64,000 nt of DNA from contig OY754972.1 of assembly GCA_963576475.1 (NCBI GenBank), positions 10,375,062-10,439,061 of the forward strand, given 5' to 3'. Shown here one piece after another: positions 63,962 to 64,000 of this stretch (the stretch's first letter is position 1; every line of letters starts with the position of its first letter). Made by a program: the position numbers and the translations under genes. The notes beneath the pieces are model-generated. The model did no database searches and was not told where the DNA came from. It saw nothing but the letters and a program-made list of their open reading frames with translations. The stretch is from Molanna angustata (Eukaryota; Arthropoda; Insecta; Trichoptera; Molannidae).

Positions 63962-64000
63962 GTGAACCCCCAGCAAACTTCGTATTGCCTGTATAATTAA
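63957..64000 (+). mobile_element. Element L head, continues past the window
   Basis: ACTAGTGAACCCCCAGCAAA then CTTCGTATTGCCTGTATAAT match 36080-36122 with about two differences. It interrupts the reverse-transcriptase frame. Confidence 0.85.

Overview
The window looks like repeat-rich, AT-rich nuclear DNA from an insect. Lepidoptera is my best guess, from the frequent TAGGTAC-type words, the style of the LINE and SINE remains, and the lack of any bacterial operon structure. I found no host protein-coding gene that I can support. Almost every readable open frame is a decayed reverse-transcriptase fragment, an artefact of a tandem repeat, or a shadow frame. There is no CRISPR array and no rRNA. 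The only tRNA-like sequences are the heads of SINEs.

The content is a nest of mobile elements. I could assign 17 insertions with matching target-site duplications (TSDs) read directly from the sequence. They include: (a) truncated non-LTR retrotransposons with different 3' tails, namely (GTAT)n, (GAA)n, (ATG)n, (GTAA)n and poly(A). The largest is a 2.7-kb minus-strand LINE with reverse transcriptase and RNase H at 45125-47859. (b) hAT-like elements with 8-bp TSDs at 2849-3810, 14073-15098, 55204-55620 and, as a composite nearly 4.9 kb long, 56324-61178. (c) A tRNA-headed SINE with a 17-bp TSD at 6296-6583. Other families are recognised by comparing copies inside the window: two further SINE families, a long-armed foldback family (best copy 990-2612), several palindromic MITEs, and three dispersed families of unknown class.

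Layout. 1-5.9 kb: a 38-bp tandem repeat, the foldback element split by a LINE, a hAT-like element and a second LINE copy. 6-10.6 kb: the SINE, two dispersed repeats, and a TIR-bounded element (8929-10570) carrying repeated CAGTCCCCTG words, two of which bracket a TATA box. 11-25 kb: mixed repeats and palindromic MITEs. 25.4-28.2 kb: two short LINE insertions, then a 14-copy 126-bp array that is open in one frame for about 560 codons. 28-36 kb: SINEs, MITEs and LINE ends. 36.1-38.0 kb: a dispersed element swollen by an 18-bp minisatellite with higher-order structure. 40.5-41.3 kb: a 13-copy 41-bp array fused to a foldback arm. 42-48 kb: a TA-flanked TIR element and the RNase H LINE. 48-54 kb: mostly low-content DNA. 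54-62 kb: nested LINEs and the composite hAT-like element. 62.5-64 kb: a SINE, a foldback arm, a perfect 26-bp hairpin, and a reverse-transcriptase fragment cut by the head of the same element that carries the 18-bp array.

The genes do not work together as a pathway. The window records successive insertion, nesting and tandem expansion. The strongest candidates for something undescribed are the CAGTCCCCTG element, the hAT-like family filled with AAGACC hexamers, a LINE 3'-end hairpin that keeps its shape while its stem changes, and the minisatellites growing inside transposons.
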